From contig CAMPHD010000021.1 in assembly GCA_946885765.1 (NCBI GenBank), forward strand, positions 1 through 18,538: DNA of 18,538 bases, given 5' to 3'. A model generated the notes under the pieces. That model was given only the letters and a program-made list of their open reading frames with translations, had not been told where the DNA came from and searched no databases. Both the position numbers and the translations under genes were made by a program. This document shows positions 7,472 through 16,042 of this stretch, in pieces (the first letter of the stretch is position 1; the number at the start of each line of letters is the position of its first letter). The stretch comes from an uncultured Thalassospira sp. (lineage in GTDB: Bacteria; Pseudomonadota; Alphaproteobacteria; Rhodospirillales_A; Thalassospiraceae).

Positions 7472-10400
7472 TTAACCGGGTTCGGCCCCGGTGATCAGAT
7501 TGCGGAACACGCCGGGCACAAAGGTTGAAAGCGGATTGACCGTGACGTCGGGGTCATCAAGCGCGCCTTCGATGGTGTAGGTCGGGGCGAAAATGCCCCC
7601 GCCTTCCTCGCCCACCAGCAAATCGCCCAGAAGCGGGATTGCGCCAAGGGCGGAGTTCAGCGCATAGATCGGAACAATTGAGCCTGCCAGCCGGATTTCG
7701 GATTTGGCCAGATCAATCGAACCATTGCTGGTGACGCCAACCGCCGATCCGTTGGCGGCAAATTTGCTGAGTGAGAGTACATCATTGGCATAGGTGAAAT
7801 CACCGTTCAGTTCCGAAAACGCGATACCATTCCCGCCCAGCACATCGGCAAGCCCGGTAAGCGACGCAGCACCAAGCACACGGGCGGCAAGCGGTGCGTT
7901 AACCGCACGGAAGGCGGTGATATTGACCTTGCCGGTAAAGGGTTGCGACCATGTGCTGTCATCGACCGTGCCCTCGATGGTCAATGCCCCGCCCAGCAGG
8001 TTTTCATAGAGATCCACCGCACGCAGGAATTTGCCCGCATCGTCGCTGGTCAGGCGAACGTTACGCGTTTTCGGGTCCTTGCGTTCGACCTGGGCAAAAA
8101 CATTGGCCCGATCCCCCAGCGTCCCGTTCAGAACCAGACCATCCCATTCATCGCCGACAACGTGAATGGACCCGTCAAGTTCATCAATCAATTCGCCATT
8201 GGCCATGATCAACTGATCAATCGACAGGAAGATATCGGTACGCCCGCCCGTGCGGGATGCATTCTGGCCGATGCCACCGCTATTGGGGCTTTCGGCGGGG
8301 CCGGGTTGGCGCGGGGCATCATCATCACCGACAAGCCATGGCTGGGCATCGGCCTGCCGGGCGTTGATTTCAATTTCACGGTTTTCGCCCGTCTGATGCA
8401 AAAGGATCGATCCATCGCGCAGAACCGGATGTTCGTCCTTGATCAGGAAGTCGGCTGCTTCGAGGCGGATATCCATCGCGTCGAAATCACCCGCGGAATT
8501 TGCGGATTTTTCCGAATTGTCTTTTGGGTCATCCTCGACAAACGGGCGTAGATCGAACTGCTTGCCCTTTAGGTCAATCAGAAGCTTGTCCGCCTGATCA
8601 AGTGTGACCGCGCCAGAAATTGCAAGGTTTTCGCGGAACCGCGTATCGATCAGATTAATCGTGAATTTGTCGGCAATCGGGCTGTCACCGCGCCAGCGGC
8701 CCTTGGCCTTGGCCACCAGTTCGGGTGCCATCAGATCAAAGGACCGGACTTCGCCTCCGCCATTGGCCTTGACGGTCAGATCGAAGGCAAGGCTGGCATC
8801 CTGCCCCGGCGTTTTATGATAATCGACCATATCAAGCGCAATATCAGCCGCAGACAGGCTGGTTTGCGCCTTGATGGCAACCTCGTTGCTACGCAGATGT
8901 TCGATGGTGACCTTGCCGGTCGCGACACCGCCTAGATAAGGATCAGCGGCAAAACCGACCTGTGCCAGTGCGGCAAGATCAAGATCGCCTTCAAGGTCAT
9001 AGTGGCTGATGACGGGGGTATCGTCGGCAAAGCTTTCGACCCATTTGATGTCGGTTCGCCCCTTGCCAATCGCGGCCTCGCCCGACAGTTCGAGGCCCTT
9101 GGTATTGACCTGCAATTCAAAGGTACCGTCGGAAACATCAAGATCGCGAAATGCATTGCTGATCGCGGCCTTTTCAATGCGCGAAGCGGCTGCGACTTCG
9201 ACATCGTCAAAAGACAGGTCCTTGCGCAACGGAAAACGCAGCTTCACGCGTGTTGCCTGTTCGCCTTCGACCTGTGCAGGATCAATGCCAAGCTGTGTTG
9301 CAAAACCAAGCGGTTCTTCATCGATCATTTCAAGCGCATTGCGCGCCCCCCCATGGGCGACGATTTCGAAATCGGCCATTTCAGTATCGGTATCAAGCTG
9401 CGAGAACACAAGCGTTGCCTCGTCCACGACGATCCCGTCGGCCTCGCCCTCATTGACAAAAATGCTGAAACTCGACTGATCAAACTCGGCCCGTCCGCCC
9501 GCGCCCAGAACCGATGGCATATCGCCAAGGTAATGCACGGTAACGCCGGTCATGTTCATTTCGCCATCCAGATGATCGACAACGATATTGCCGGTTTCGT
9601 CCTGATGCAGTCTGGTGCGCAGTTCTGCCTGATGAACGATGCCCTCGGTCAGGTTTTCAACCACCCAGATCCGCGCATTGTCGCCAACGGTTTCGGGCCA
9701 TAGTTGCGGCAGATCGTTGGTCCGGACATCGGTTGCCGTGGCGGTGATATCGACAGCCCACTGGCCAAGCGGGTTTATCGCCTGCCCTTTGAGGACGGCT
9801 GCGGTTTCGCCTGCCTCGATCCGGACATCGTCAAAGCTTAGCCGACCGGGCACGAAGCTTAAGCCCACCTTGCCACCGGTGACGTGATAGGCCGCAACCA
9901 TTGGGGCGGGCAGATCGACCCGGCCCACACCAAGGTCAAGATCGGTGCCAAGCTCGATCACACTGCCGTCCGCGCCAAGCTTTGCCGTAAGCCTGCCCGA
10001 TACCGGGACATCAACCCCGGCCAGATCAATAAACGTATCCGATATGCTTGTCAGGTTCGACGGGATCACTTCGCCAATATCGGCCACCATGTCGATTTCC
10101 TCGACCCGGCTGTCATATTCGGCCGTGACATTGACATCGGTCGATACCAGTCCGGCATTGACCTGCATCGTGGCCTCGGCATGGATACCCATCGGTTTGC
10201 GCGACAGCCTGATATCGGCAGATGGTGCGGCCCAGACGATATCAAGCGCCTCGTCCCATACTTGAAGATCCGCGCCAGATACGCCGAAGCTTTCGAAATA
10301 GGCCGCGGCTGGAAAATTTGCCATCTCGCCCGACAGGATCGCGACAATTTCGCGCATGGCCGCACTGCCATCGCGAATACCGCGTTGCGCGTCGCTAAGC

Positions 10401-11026
10401 GATTGATCGGGTTCGGTCCGGGTGCCTTCCGATGGCGAAGGCAGTGGCATATTCACGCCCGACTGTTCAGCATTGTTGCCGTTGGCATCGCCGGATGCCG
10501 GGGCGCCCGGATTGTTTTGTGCCGGTTCTGGCGCTGTTTCGGGTTCGGTGGGATCAGGGACTGGCAGGGATTGCGGCGGGGTTTCGGCTTCTGTCTGCCC
10601 TTCGGGATTATAGCCGATATCGATCTGGCCATTGGCGTGCCGGACCAGCCGCAATTTCGGTGCGATCAGGTTCAGTTCACGCAGGGCCAGAACCCCGTCA
10701 AAAAGCGCCTTGCTGGAAAACACCACGTCGGCCTCTGGCACATGGAGCATTTCACTACCTGCCCCGTCGCGCACCGACACATCCTTAAGACGGATATCAA
10801 ACCGTTCTTCCCATCCGCGCCAGAACAGCACCATGTCGCCGACATCGAATTTGGTGTTACCGCTGCTTTCGTTCAGTTCGGCTACGACATAAGGCACGAG
10901 ACGATGCAGGGAAACCGGGCCCTGCGCAATCCGCCAGACAAGAACACCGGCGAAAACGCCGACAAACAGGATCACGGCTGCAAGAAACAGCCCACACCAG
11001 CCAGTAAAGATTTTGATGCGACGCAC
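7472..11026 (-). CDS. AsmA/YhdP-like inner-membrane-anchored envelope protein
   Basis: Very large protein (1184 residues) with one N-terminal membrane anchor (about residues 9-32) and a long periplasmic part. The C-terminal 170 residues are diagnostic of the AsmA-like/YhdP group, for example GSIVPIYALNSALGAIPLLG and the later DDPDVTVNPLSTF followed by PGVFRNL. Relatives (AsmA, TamB, YhdP) are believed to form beta-groove bridges that carry phospholipids from inner to outer membrane; that role is inferred here. Residues about 140-212 are a Pro/Glu/Asn-rich low-complexity linker. A second Gly/Pro/Asn-rich stretch lies near residues 895-925. The start is a GTG (11026-11024) with only AGG-CAG upstream, but the next methionine would remove the membrane anchor. 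It is divergent from glnE, with 288 nt between them. Confidence 0.88.
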   Translation of the reverse strand: MRRIKIFTGWCGLFLAAVILFVGVFAGVLVWRIAQGPVSLHRLVPYVVAELNESSGNTKFDVGDMVLFWRGWEERFDIRLKDVSVRDGAGSEMLHVPEADVVFSSKALFDGVLALRELNLIAPKLRLVRHANGQIDIGYNPEGQTEAETPPQSLPVPDPTEPETAPEPAQNNPGAPASGDANGNNAEQSGVNMPLPSPSEGTRTEPDQSLSDAQRGIRDGSAAMREIVAILSGEMANFPAAAYFESFGVSGADLQVWDEALDIVWAAPSADIRLSRKPMGIHAEATMQVNAGLVSTDVNVTAEYDSRVEEIDMVADIGEVIPSNLTSISDTFIDLAGVDVPVSGRLTAKLGADGSVIELGTDLDLGVGRVDLPAPMVAAYHVTGGKVGLSFVPGRLSFDDVRIEAGETAAVLKGQAINPLGQWAVDITATATDVRTNDLPQLWPETVGDNARIWVVENLTEGIVHQAELRTRLHQDETGNIVVDHLDGEMNMTGVTVHYLGDMPSVLGAGGRAEFDQSSFSIFVNEGEADGIVVDEATLVFSQLDTDTEMADFEIVAHGGARNALEMIDEEPLGFATQLGIDPAQVEGEQATRVKLRFPLRKDLSFDDVEVAAASRIEKAAISNAFRDLDVSDGTFELQVNTKGLELSGEAAIGKGRTDIKWVESFADDTPVISHYDLEGDLDLAALAQVGFAADPYLGGVATGKVTIEHLRSNEVAIKAQTSLSAADIALDMVDYHKTPGQDASLAFDLTVKANGGGEVRSFDLMAPELVAKAKGRWRGDSPIADKFTINLIDTRFRENLAISGAVTLDQADKLLIDLKGKQFDLRPFVEDDPKDNSEKSANSAGDFDAMDIRLEAADFLIKDEHPVLRDGSILLHQTGENREIEINARQADAQPWLVGDDDAPRQPGPAESPNSGGIGQNASRTGGRTDIFLSIDQLIMANGELIDELDGSIHVVGDEWDGLVLNGTLGDRANVFAQVERKDPKTRNVRLTSDDAGKFLRAVDLYENLLGGALTIEGTVDDSTWSQPFTGKVNITAFRAVNAPLAARVLGAASLTGLADVLGGNGIAFSELNGDFTYANDVLSLSKFAANGSAVGVTSNGSIDLAKSEIRLAGSIVPIYALNSALGAIPLLGDLLVGEEGGGIFAPTYTIEGALDDPDVTVNPLSTFVPGVFRNLITGAEPG

Positions 11027-11300
11027 CTGCCTAAAGATCCCGAATTTGCGATGCCATGAATGACATTTCCAATCAATGTAACAACGCCGTCAAGCCAATG
11101 ATGTTTCCCGGCCTGCGAAAAACCCAATAAATGTAAACTGATACTGTTTCCCTGTCCCCTTTTTGGTATCGTCGGGGGCATAAGGAAACCTTTCCGTGTC
11201 ATGTCGCGTGCGTGGCCGGATGCCGGAGATATCCTGCTTTGCGTGACAAAGCCAAGGGATAGCCCGGTTTTACGTCCAAGAGCAATAACAAGAGCAACAC

Positions 11301-11306
11301 AAGGAA
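11301..11306 (+). promoter_or_regulatory. Ribosome binding site that favours the GTG start of glnE
   Basis: AAGGAA lies 8 nt before the GTG at 11315. The open frame extends upstream to an ATG at 11201, but the extra 38 residues look non-conserved and basic, whereas this site places initiation at the family-like N-terminus. Confidence 0.55.
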
Positions 11307-11314
11307 AGCAAAAA

Positions 11315-14284
11315 GTGTCTCTTTCCTGGATTACGCCAGATCTGCCGAAACCCTTCGATACCGATCGTTGCAATAACGGTTTCGAAAGATGGTCTGCCCT
11401 TGCCGATCGCCCCGCTTTCGAGCATCTCGCACAACAGATTGGCGATATTGCGGCCAACAGCCCGAAACGCGATGTTTTGGCGGCGATGTTTGGCAACAGC
11501 CCGTATCTTGGCAATCTGTGTCTGCGCGATCCCGATATTATCTGTCTGACATTCGATCAGGGGCTTGACGTTGCCTTTGACGCCGCCCTTGATCCGGTGC
11601 GCAAAAGCTCGGACGCCGCCCAAACCGATCAGGCGACAACCATGATGATGGTGCGCAAGGCAAAACGCCGGGCGGCCCTTGTGATTGCGATTGCCGATAT
11701 CTGCAAGGCGTGGTCGCTTGATAAAATCACCAGTGCGATCAGCACCACAGCCGAAGTGACCCTTGAATTCGCACTGGCCCATTGTCTTTCGGCGACGGCA
11801 AAGCAGCGCAAATTTGACCTGCCCCATCCCGACGATCCGCTGCGCGATTGCGGGATTTTTGCCATAGGCATGGGCAAGCTTGGCGCCAAGGAGCTTAACT
11901 ATTCATCCGATATCGACCTGATTTTCCTTTATGACCACGAGGTCGTCACCTATATCGACCATGACCGCCTGCAACAGGACCTTGTGCGCATGGTGCGCGA
12001 CGTGACCCGCATCATGGAAGAACGCACCGGCGACGGATATGTTTTCCGAACCGATCTGCGCCTGCGCCCCGATCCGGCATCCACCCCGCCGATCCTGTCG
12101 ATGCTGGCAGCCGAAACCTATTACGAGACGGTCGGGCAGAACTGGGAACGCGCGGCCATGATCAAGGCACGCATCGTTGCAGGTGACAAAAAATCAGGGG
12201 ATATATTCCTTGAAATATTGCGCCCATATGTCTGGCGCAAGCATCTTGATTTCCTTGCGATCCAGGATATTCATTCGATCAAACGCCAGATCAACGCCCA
12301 TAAAGGCGGCAGCAAGGTCGTCATTCCCGGCCATAACATCAAGCTTGGCCGTGGCGGCATTCGCGAGATTGAATTTTTCGCCCAGACGCAGCAATTGATC
12401 TGGGGCGGACGAGCCGTTGCGCTGCGTTGCAAGGCGACCTGTGATGCGCTTCGCGAACTGACCAAATTCGGGCAGGTGTCCGAACAGGTGCGCGATGAAA
12501 TGCTGGCGGCCTATGCGTTTTTGCGCACGGTCGAACATCGCTTGCAGATGACAAATGACCATCAGACCCAGACCCTGCCTGAAACCGAGGAAGGGTTGCA
12601 TGCGCTTTCGACCTTCCTTGGCTATGACACGCTTGACGGTTTCAAGGCCGATCTTTTGCATCACCTGCGCAAGGTCGAAAGCAATTATGCCGAATTGTTC
12701 GAAGACGATATCCCGCTTGCAGCAGCGGATGGCAACCTTGTCTTTACCGGTACGGAAGATGATCCTGAAACACTTGAAAATTTGCGCCATATGGGGTTCG
12801 AGAACCCGACCAATGTTTCGGTCACGGTGCGGGGATGGCATCACGGGCGGTATCGCGCCACCCGGTCGCGGCGTGCGCGTGAAATCCTGACCGAACTGAT
12901 GCCAACCCTGTTAAAGGCATTGTCGCAAACTACCAATCCGGACATGGCTTTCCGGGCGTTTGACGAATTCCTGAAAGGTCTGCCTGCGGGGGTTCAGCTT
13001 TTCTCGCTGGTGACGGCAAATCCGGAATTGCTGGAACTTCTGGCACAGATCGCGGGCACAGCCCCGCGCATGGCCAAATACCTGGGACGCAATGCCGGGG
13101 TGCTTGATTATGTCCTGATGTCGGGCTTCCACGATGAATTGCCTGATGCCGACACGATGCTGGATGAACTTAACACCCGGCTTGCGCGCGAGGATATGGT
13201 CGAAGACTGGCTTGATACCGCGCGACGCTGGGCGAATGATCAGAAATTCCGCATCGATGTCCAGACCATCCAGAACCGCCATACCCCGCATCAGGCAGGC
13301 CGGGCGCTTGCCGATGTGGCCGATGTCGCCATTCGCGCGCTTTTCCCGCGCATTGCCGATGATTTTGCGCAAAAACATGGCAAATTTGATGACGGCGGAC
13401 TTGCCGTCTTTGCGCTTGGCAAACATGGCGGGCAGGAACTTTCGCCCGGTTCCGATCTTGATATGATCTTTGTCTATGAAGTGCCCGAGGATGCCGAGGA
13501 ATCAAATGGCGAAAAGCCGCTTAGCCCCGGCCATTATTACATCCGGCTGAGCCAGCGTTACATCAATGCCCTGTCGGCACCGACCGCCGAAAGCGTTCTG
13601 TTTGAAACCGACCTTCGCCTGCGCCCCAGCGGCAACAAGGGGCCGCTTGCCACCCATTTCAAAAGTTTCGAGACCTATCAGCTTAACGAAGCATGGACGT
13701 GGGAGCATATGGCACTAACGCGCCTTCGTGCGGTTTATGGCCCGCAGGCCCTGTGTGACAGGGTGATGGAAACCACCAATGCGGTCTTGCAGAAAAAACG
13801 CAATCCCGATGATCTGCTGCGCGATGTTTATGACATGCGCAACCGCATGGATGCCGGCAAAGGCGATAATCATCCCTGGGCGATCAAGATGCGGCGTGGC
13901 GGACTGGTTGATCTGGAATTCATTGCGCAATATCTGCAACTGGCGCATGCGCACACCCATCCCGAAATCCTGTCCCCGACCACGCGCGAGGTGTTCAAAA
14001 ACCTTGGCCGTGCGGGCATTCTGGATGCCGAGGAAGCCGCATTCCTTGCCAATGCCGGGTCGTTCTGGCTGGCGTTGCAGGCGATCCTGCGCCTGACGAC
14101 CGAGGGGCCGTTTGAACCGCAAAATGCCAGCACCGATTTACGCCGTATGCTCGCGCGTGCCGGGCAGTGCGATGATTTCGATGCGCTTCAGGTCAAACTT
14201 GATGAAACCGCAACGCGGATCAAGGCCGTCTATGACCGGCTGATCACGCAACCGGCAGAAAAACTTCCGCCGCGTTCGGAATGA
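11315..14284 (+). CDS. glnE: Bifunctional glutamine synthetase adenylyltransferase / adenylyl-removing enzyme
   Basis: Controls glutamine synthetase by adding or removing AMP on a tyrosine in response to PII and glutamine. With the GTG at 11315 it has 989 residues, compared with 946 in E. coli. The two nucleotidyltransferase domains are clear. The N-terminal removase motif GKLGAKELNYSSDIDLI is at about residues 185-203. The C-terminal transferase motif GKHGGQELSPGSDLDMI is at about 702-718. Both keep the paired catalytic aspartates. Helical linkers and the repeated ETDLRLRPS-type segments follow each. An ATG at 11201 would add 38 residues (alternative start). It is divergent from the AsmA-like gene and is followed 130 nt later by the peroxiredoxin gene, with no hairpin seen between, so the two may share a transcript. 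Confidence 0.95.
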   Translation: MSLSWITPDLPKPFDTDRCNNGFERWSALADRPAFEHLAQQIGDIAANSPKRDVLAAMFGNSPYLGNLCLRDPDIICLTFDQGLDVAFDAALDPVRKSSDAAQTDQATTMMMVRKAKRRAALVIAIADICKAWSLDKITSAISTTAEVTLEFALAHCLSATAKQRKFDLPHPDDPLRDCGIFAIGMGKLGAKELNYSSDIDLIFLYDHEVVTYIDHDRLQQDLVRMVRDVTRIMEERTGDGYVFRTDLRLRPDPASTPPILSMLAAETYYETVGQNWERAAMIKARIVAGDKKSGDIFLEILRPYVWRKHLDFLAIQDIHSIKRQINAHKGGSKVVIPGHNIKLGRGGIREIEFFAQTQQLIWGGRAVALRCKATCDALRELTKFGQVSEQVRDEMLAAYAFLRTVEHRLQMTNDHQTQTLPETEEGLHALSTFLGYDTLDGFKADLLHHLRKVESNYAELFEDDIPLAAADGNLVFTGTEDDPETLENLRHMGFENPTNVSVTVRGWHHGRYRATRSRRAREILTELMPTLLKALSQTTNPDMAFRAFDEFLKGLPAGVQLFSLVTANPELLELLAQIAGTAPRMAKYLGRNAGVLDYVLMSGFHDELPDADTMLDELNTRLAREDMVEDWLDTARRWANDQKFRIDVQTIQNRHTPHQAGRALADVADVAIRALFPRIADDFAQKHGKFDDGGLAVFALGKHGGQELSPGSDLDMIFVYEVPEDAEESNGEKPLSPGHYYIRLSQRYINALSAPTAESVLFETDLRLRPSGNKGPLATHFKSFETYQLNEAWTWEHMALTRLRAVYGPQALCDRVMETTNAVLQKKRNPDDLLRDVYDMRNRMDAGKGDNHPWAIKMRRGGLVDLEFIAQYLQLAHAHTHPEILSPTTREVFKNLGRAGILDAEEAAFLANAGSFWLALQAILRLTTEGPFEPQNASTDLRRMLARAGQCDDFDALQVKLDETATRIKAVYDRLITQPAEKLPPRSE

Positions 14285-14414
14285 CCAGAGTGATCCGGAT
14301 GAATTGGCAATGCTTATAAGGCTTTGTAATTTGATACGCAGATTTTGGCGAAACTTCCTGACATGGCTTTCCGAAGCCGGTCAGGGACGCGACACTTTGA
14401 ACAAGGATAAAGAA

Positions 14415-14879
14415 ATGACACTTGATGTTGGTGACAAGGCCCCCGATTTCGACCTGCCGACCGATGGCGGCGGATCGGTTAAATTGTCAGACCTTAAAGG
14501 CAAACCGGTGGTGATCTATTTCTATCCCAAGGACATGACGCCGGGCTGCACCACGGAATCCTGCGAGTTTCGCGATGCCGAACCCGATTTCAGCGCGGTC
14601 AATGCCCAGATCATCGGCATTTCCAAGGACAGTGCGGATCGTCATGACAAGTTCAAGGCCAAGCATGACCTTAACTTTATCCTCGCATCGGATGAAAACA
14701 GCACGACCTGCGAGGATTACGGCACATGGACGGAAAAAAGCATGTATGGCAAAAAATTCATGGGAATCGAGCGCAGCACCTTTGTCATTGATGGTGATGG
14801 CGTGATCCGCAATGTGTGGCGCAAGGTAAAGGTCAAGAACCACGTCGCCGAGGTTCTTGCCGCCGTCAAGGCGCTGTAA
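14415..14879 (+). CDS. bcp: Peroxiredoxin of the BCP/PrxQ family
   Basis: Thiol peroxidase that reduces hydrogen peroxide and organic hydroperoxides in the cytosol, normally with thioredoxin. The protein has 154 residues (E. coli Bcp has 156). The peroxidatic Cys45 is in YPKDMTPGCTTESCEF. Cys50, five residues later, is the usual resolving cysteine of the PrxQ subgroup, so the atypical 2-Cys mechanism is intact. The ATG at 14415 has AAGGA 7 nt upstream. The open frame reaches back to 14304, but those 37 residues (basic and hydrophobic) are outside the family and I treat them as non-coding. A hairpin with a T-rich tail follows the stop. The glnE-bcp spacing suggests cotranscription, though no functional link is evident. 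Confidence 0.94.
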   Translation: MTLDVGDKAPDFDLPTDGGGSVKLSDLKGKPVVIYFYPKDMTPGCTTESCEFRDAEPDFSAVNAQIIGISKDSADRHDKFKAKHDLNFILASDENSTTCEDYGTWTEKSMYGKKFMGIERSTFVIDGDGVIRNVWRKVKVKNHVAEVLAAVKAL

Positions 14880-14905
14880 TTTCCAGCCCTGCCCTTACGA
14901 ACAGG

Positions 14906-14934
14906 ACCGGTCGGACCAAAATCCGGCCGGTTTT
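14906..14934 (+). terminator. Intrinsic terminator after the peroxiredoxin gene
   Basis: ACCGGTCGGA pairs with TCCGGCCGGT around a 6-nt loop (CCAAAA), with one G-T wobble, and is followed by TTTTGCATTTTTT. It begins 27 nt after the bcp stop and should end a glnE-bcp transcript. The remaining sequence up to 15119 holds no gene that I can support. Confidence 0.8.
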
Positions 14935-15119
14935 GCATTTTTTGTAACTGTTAAAAGAAGATAGTTTTCAAGAACCTAATAAACCGGAGGCTTATTCAAT
15001 ATATTGCCTTGCCTTGTTTGTCGGGCTAAGAATCCGGATATGGGAGTTATGGGTGTAGCGATTTTGCACTTCCTGGCGTATGGCGAATGACCGGGCAACC
15101 GGCAAGGCAGGATATAATA

Positions 15120-15890
15120 ATGAGCAAGAATGTTATCGATCTCGACGATCAGATGCTCGCCGATTTCCGTGATGAAGCGAACGACATCGTCAACAGCATT
15201 GGTGTGCATCTTCAGAATGCGCGCAGCAAAGCTGATCCGGCGATCCTGACAGCAATCCAGCGCGAGATTTTCAATCTTCGATACAAGGGCAAGTCGGTCA
15301 ATGCGCCGCTGGTCAATCTGACAAGCCATCGTCTTGCCGATTATGCCACGACATGCCGCGAACTGACCGAAGACGCGATTGCCGATATTCAGGCCTTTAT
15401 CGACAAGATCGAAGGGTTGCTTGATGGCGACGTCACCGGGGGCGGTGCCGATTCCGCCGAATTCGTGCGTGAACTGCCATCCAAACGCGCCCCTGATATC
15501 GATCCGGCGTGGCTGAAAAAAACCAATGTCGAAGCACTTCTGGTTATTCCGCAGCGTTCCATGTCCGCCATTGTCGAACGCGAACTGGCGGCATGCGGTT
15601 ATCGCTGCTCGGTCACGCAAAGCTCGTTCGAGGCGATTGAACTTGCCGTGCGAACCCGCCCGGATTTCATCATTGTTGCCAAAACCATTGATGAACTTGG
15701 CGGTGTTGATGTTGCCAACGCGCTTCAGGCCATGCCGAAAACACGCAGCATTCCAACCGCGGTTCTGACATCGGACGCGCCGAACCACCCGTCGCTTCAG
15801 GACCTGCCCTGCCGGACGGCCATCATCCGCAAAGGCCCGGCCTTTGGCGAAGACCTGGCCGAGGCACTGGCGCGCTTTAACATTACCTGA
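15120..15890 (+). CDS. Degenerate HPt domain fused to a pseudo-receiver domain, function unknown
   Basis: I do not recognise a named gene. The 256-residue soluble protein has two parts. Residues about 10-102 are predicted helical and resemble a histidine-phosphotransfer bundle: the segment 51-75, with PLV at 63-65 and HRLADY at 70-75, lines up with typical HPt cores. The phosphorylatable His is absent (Phe51 in one alignment, Leu53 in another), and there is no other His between 41 and 69. After a linker (103-134), residues about 135-253 look like a response-regulator receiver. It keeps the Thr/Ser of strand 4 (VLTSD) and the Lys of strand 5 (IIRKGP). The phospho-Asp is replaced by Ala187 (DFIIVAKT), and the acidic pair near strand 1 is replaced by IPQ. 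The ATG has AGGA 7 nt upstream. It stands alone between two terminators. Confidence 0.75.
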   Translation: MSKNVIDLDDQMLADFRDEANDIVNSIGVHLQNARSKADPAILTAIQREIFNLRYKGKSVNAPLVNLTSHRLADYATTCRELTEDAIADIQAFIDKIEGLLDGDVTGGGADSAEFVRELPSKRAPDIDPAWLKKTNVEALLVIPQRSMSAIVERELAACGYRCSVTQSSFEAIELAVRTRPDFIIVAKTIDELGGVDVANALQAMPKTRSIPTAVLTSDAPNHPSLQDLPCRTAIIRKGPAFGEDLAEALARFNIT

Positions 15891-15914
15891 TCAACAGACC
15901 ATACCGTTTTGACA

Positions 15915-15945
15915 GGGCGACCGTGATTTTCCGGTCGCCCTTTTT
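15915..15945 (+). terminator. Intrinsic terminator after the pseudo-HPt/receiver gene
   Basis: GGGCGACCG and CGGTCGCCC form a perfect 9-bp stem with an 8-nt loop, followed by TTTTT. It starts 24 nt after the stop. Together with the terminator after bcp it makes the intervening gene a single-gene transcription unit. Confidence 0.92.
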
Positions 15946-16042
15946 CGTGCCGGATTTTGTCGCACATGCCATGCCGGGATTGACCCGTTACCCTGCGCAT
16001 GGCACAGAATGCCGGTAATCCTTCATGTTCCGGAAAAGCCTC

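Noticed and set aside
9884..11059. Long open frame of 391 codons on the plus strand
   Set aside because: It is fully antisense to the AsmA-like coding sequence, with low-complexity His/Arg-rich content and no domain that I recognise. It is a shadow of the GC-rich codon pattern.
14304..14414. N-terminal extension of the peroxiredoxin, looking like a short hydrophobic/basic leader
   Set aside because: There is no ribosome site at 14304, whereas the ATG at 14415 has AAGGA at good spacing and matches the family start. A signal peptide would also be unexpected for Bcp.
15040..15090. Possible 16-residue leader peptide (MGVMGVAILHFLAYGE) ahead of the pseudo-HPt/receiver gene
   Set aside because: It ends in an ATGA overlap with an upstream in-frame ATG of the gene, but it has no ribosome site and no attenuator-like structure, and an ORF of this length is common by chance. 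The gene's better start at 15120 has its own ribosome site.
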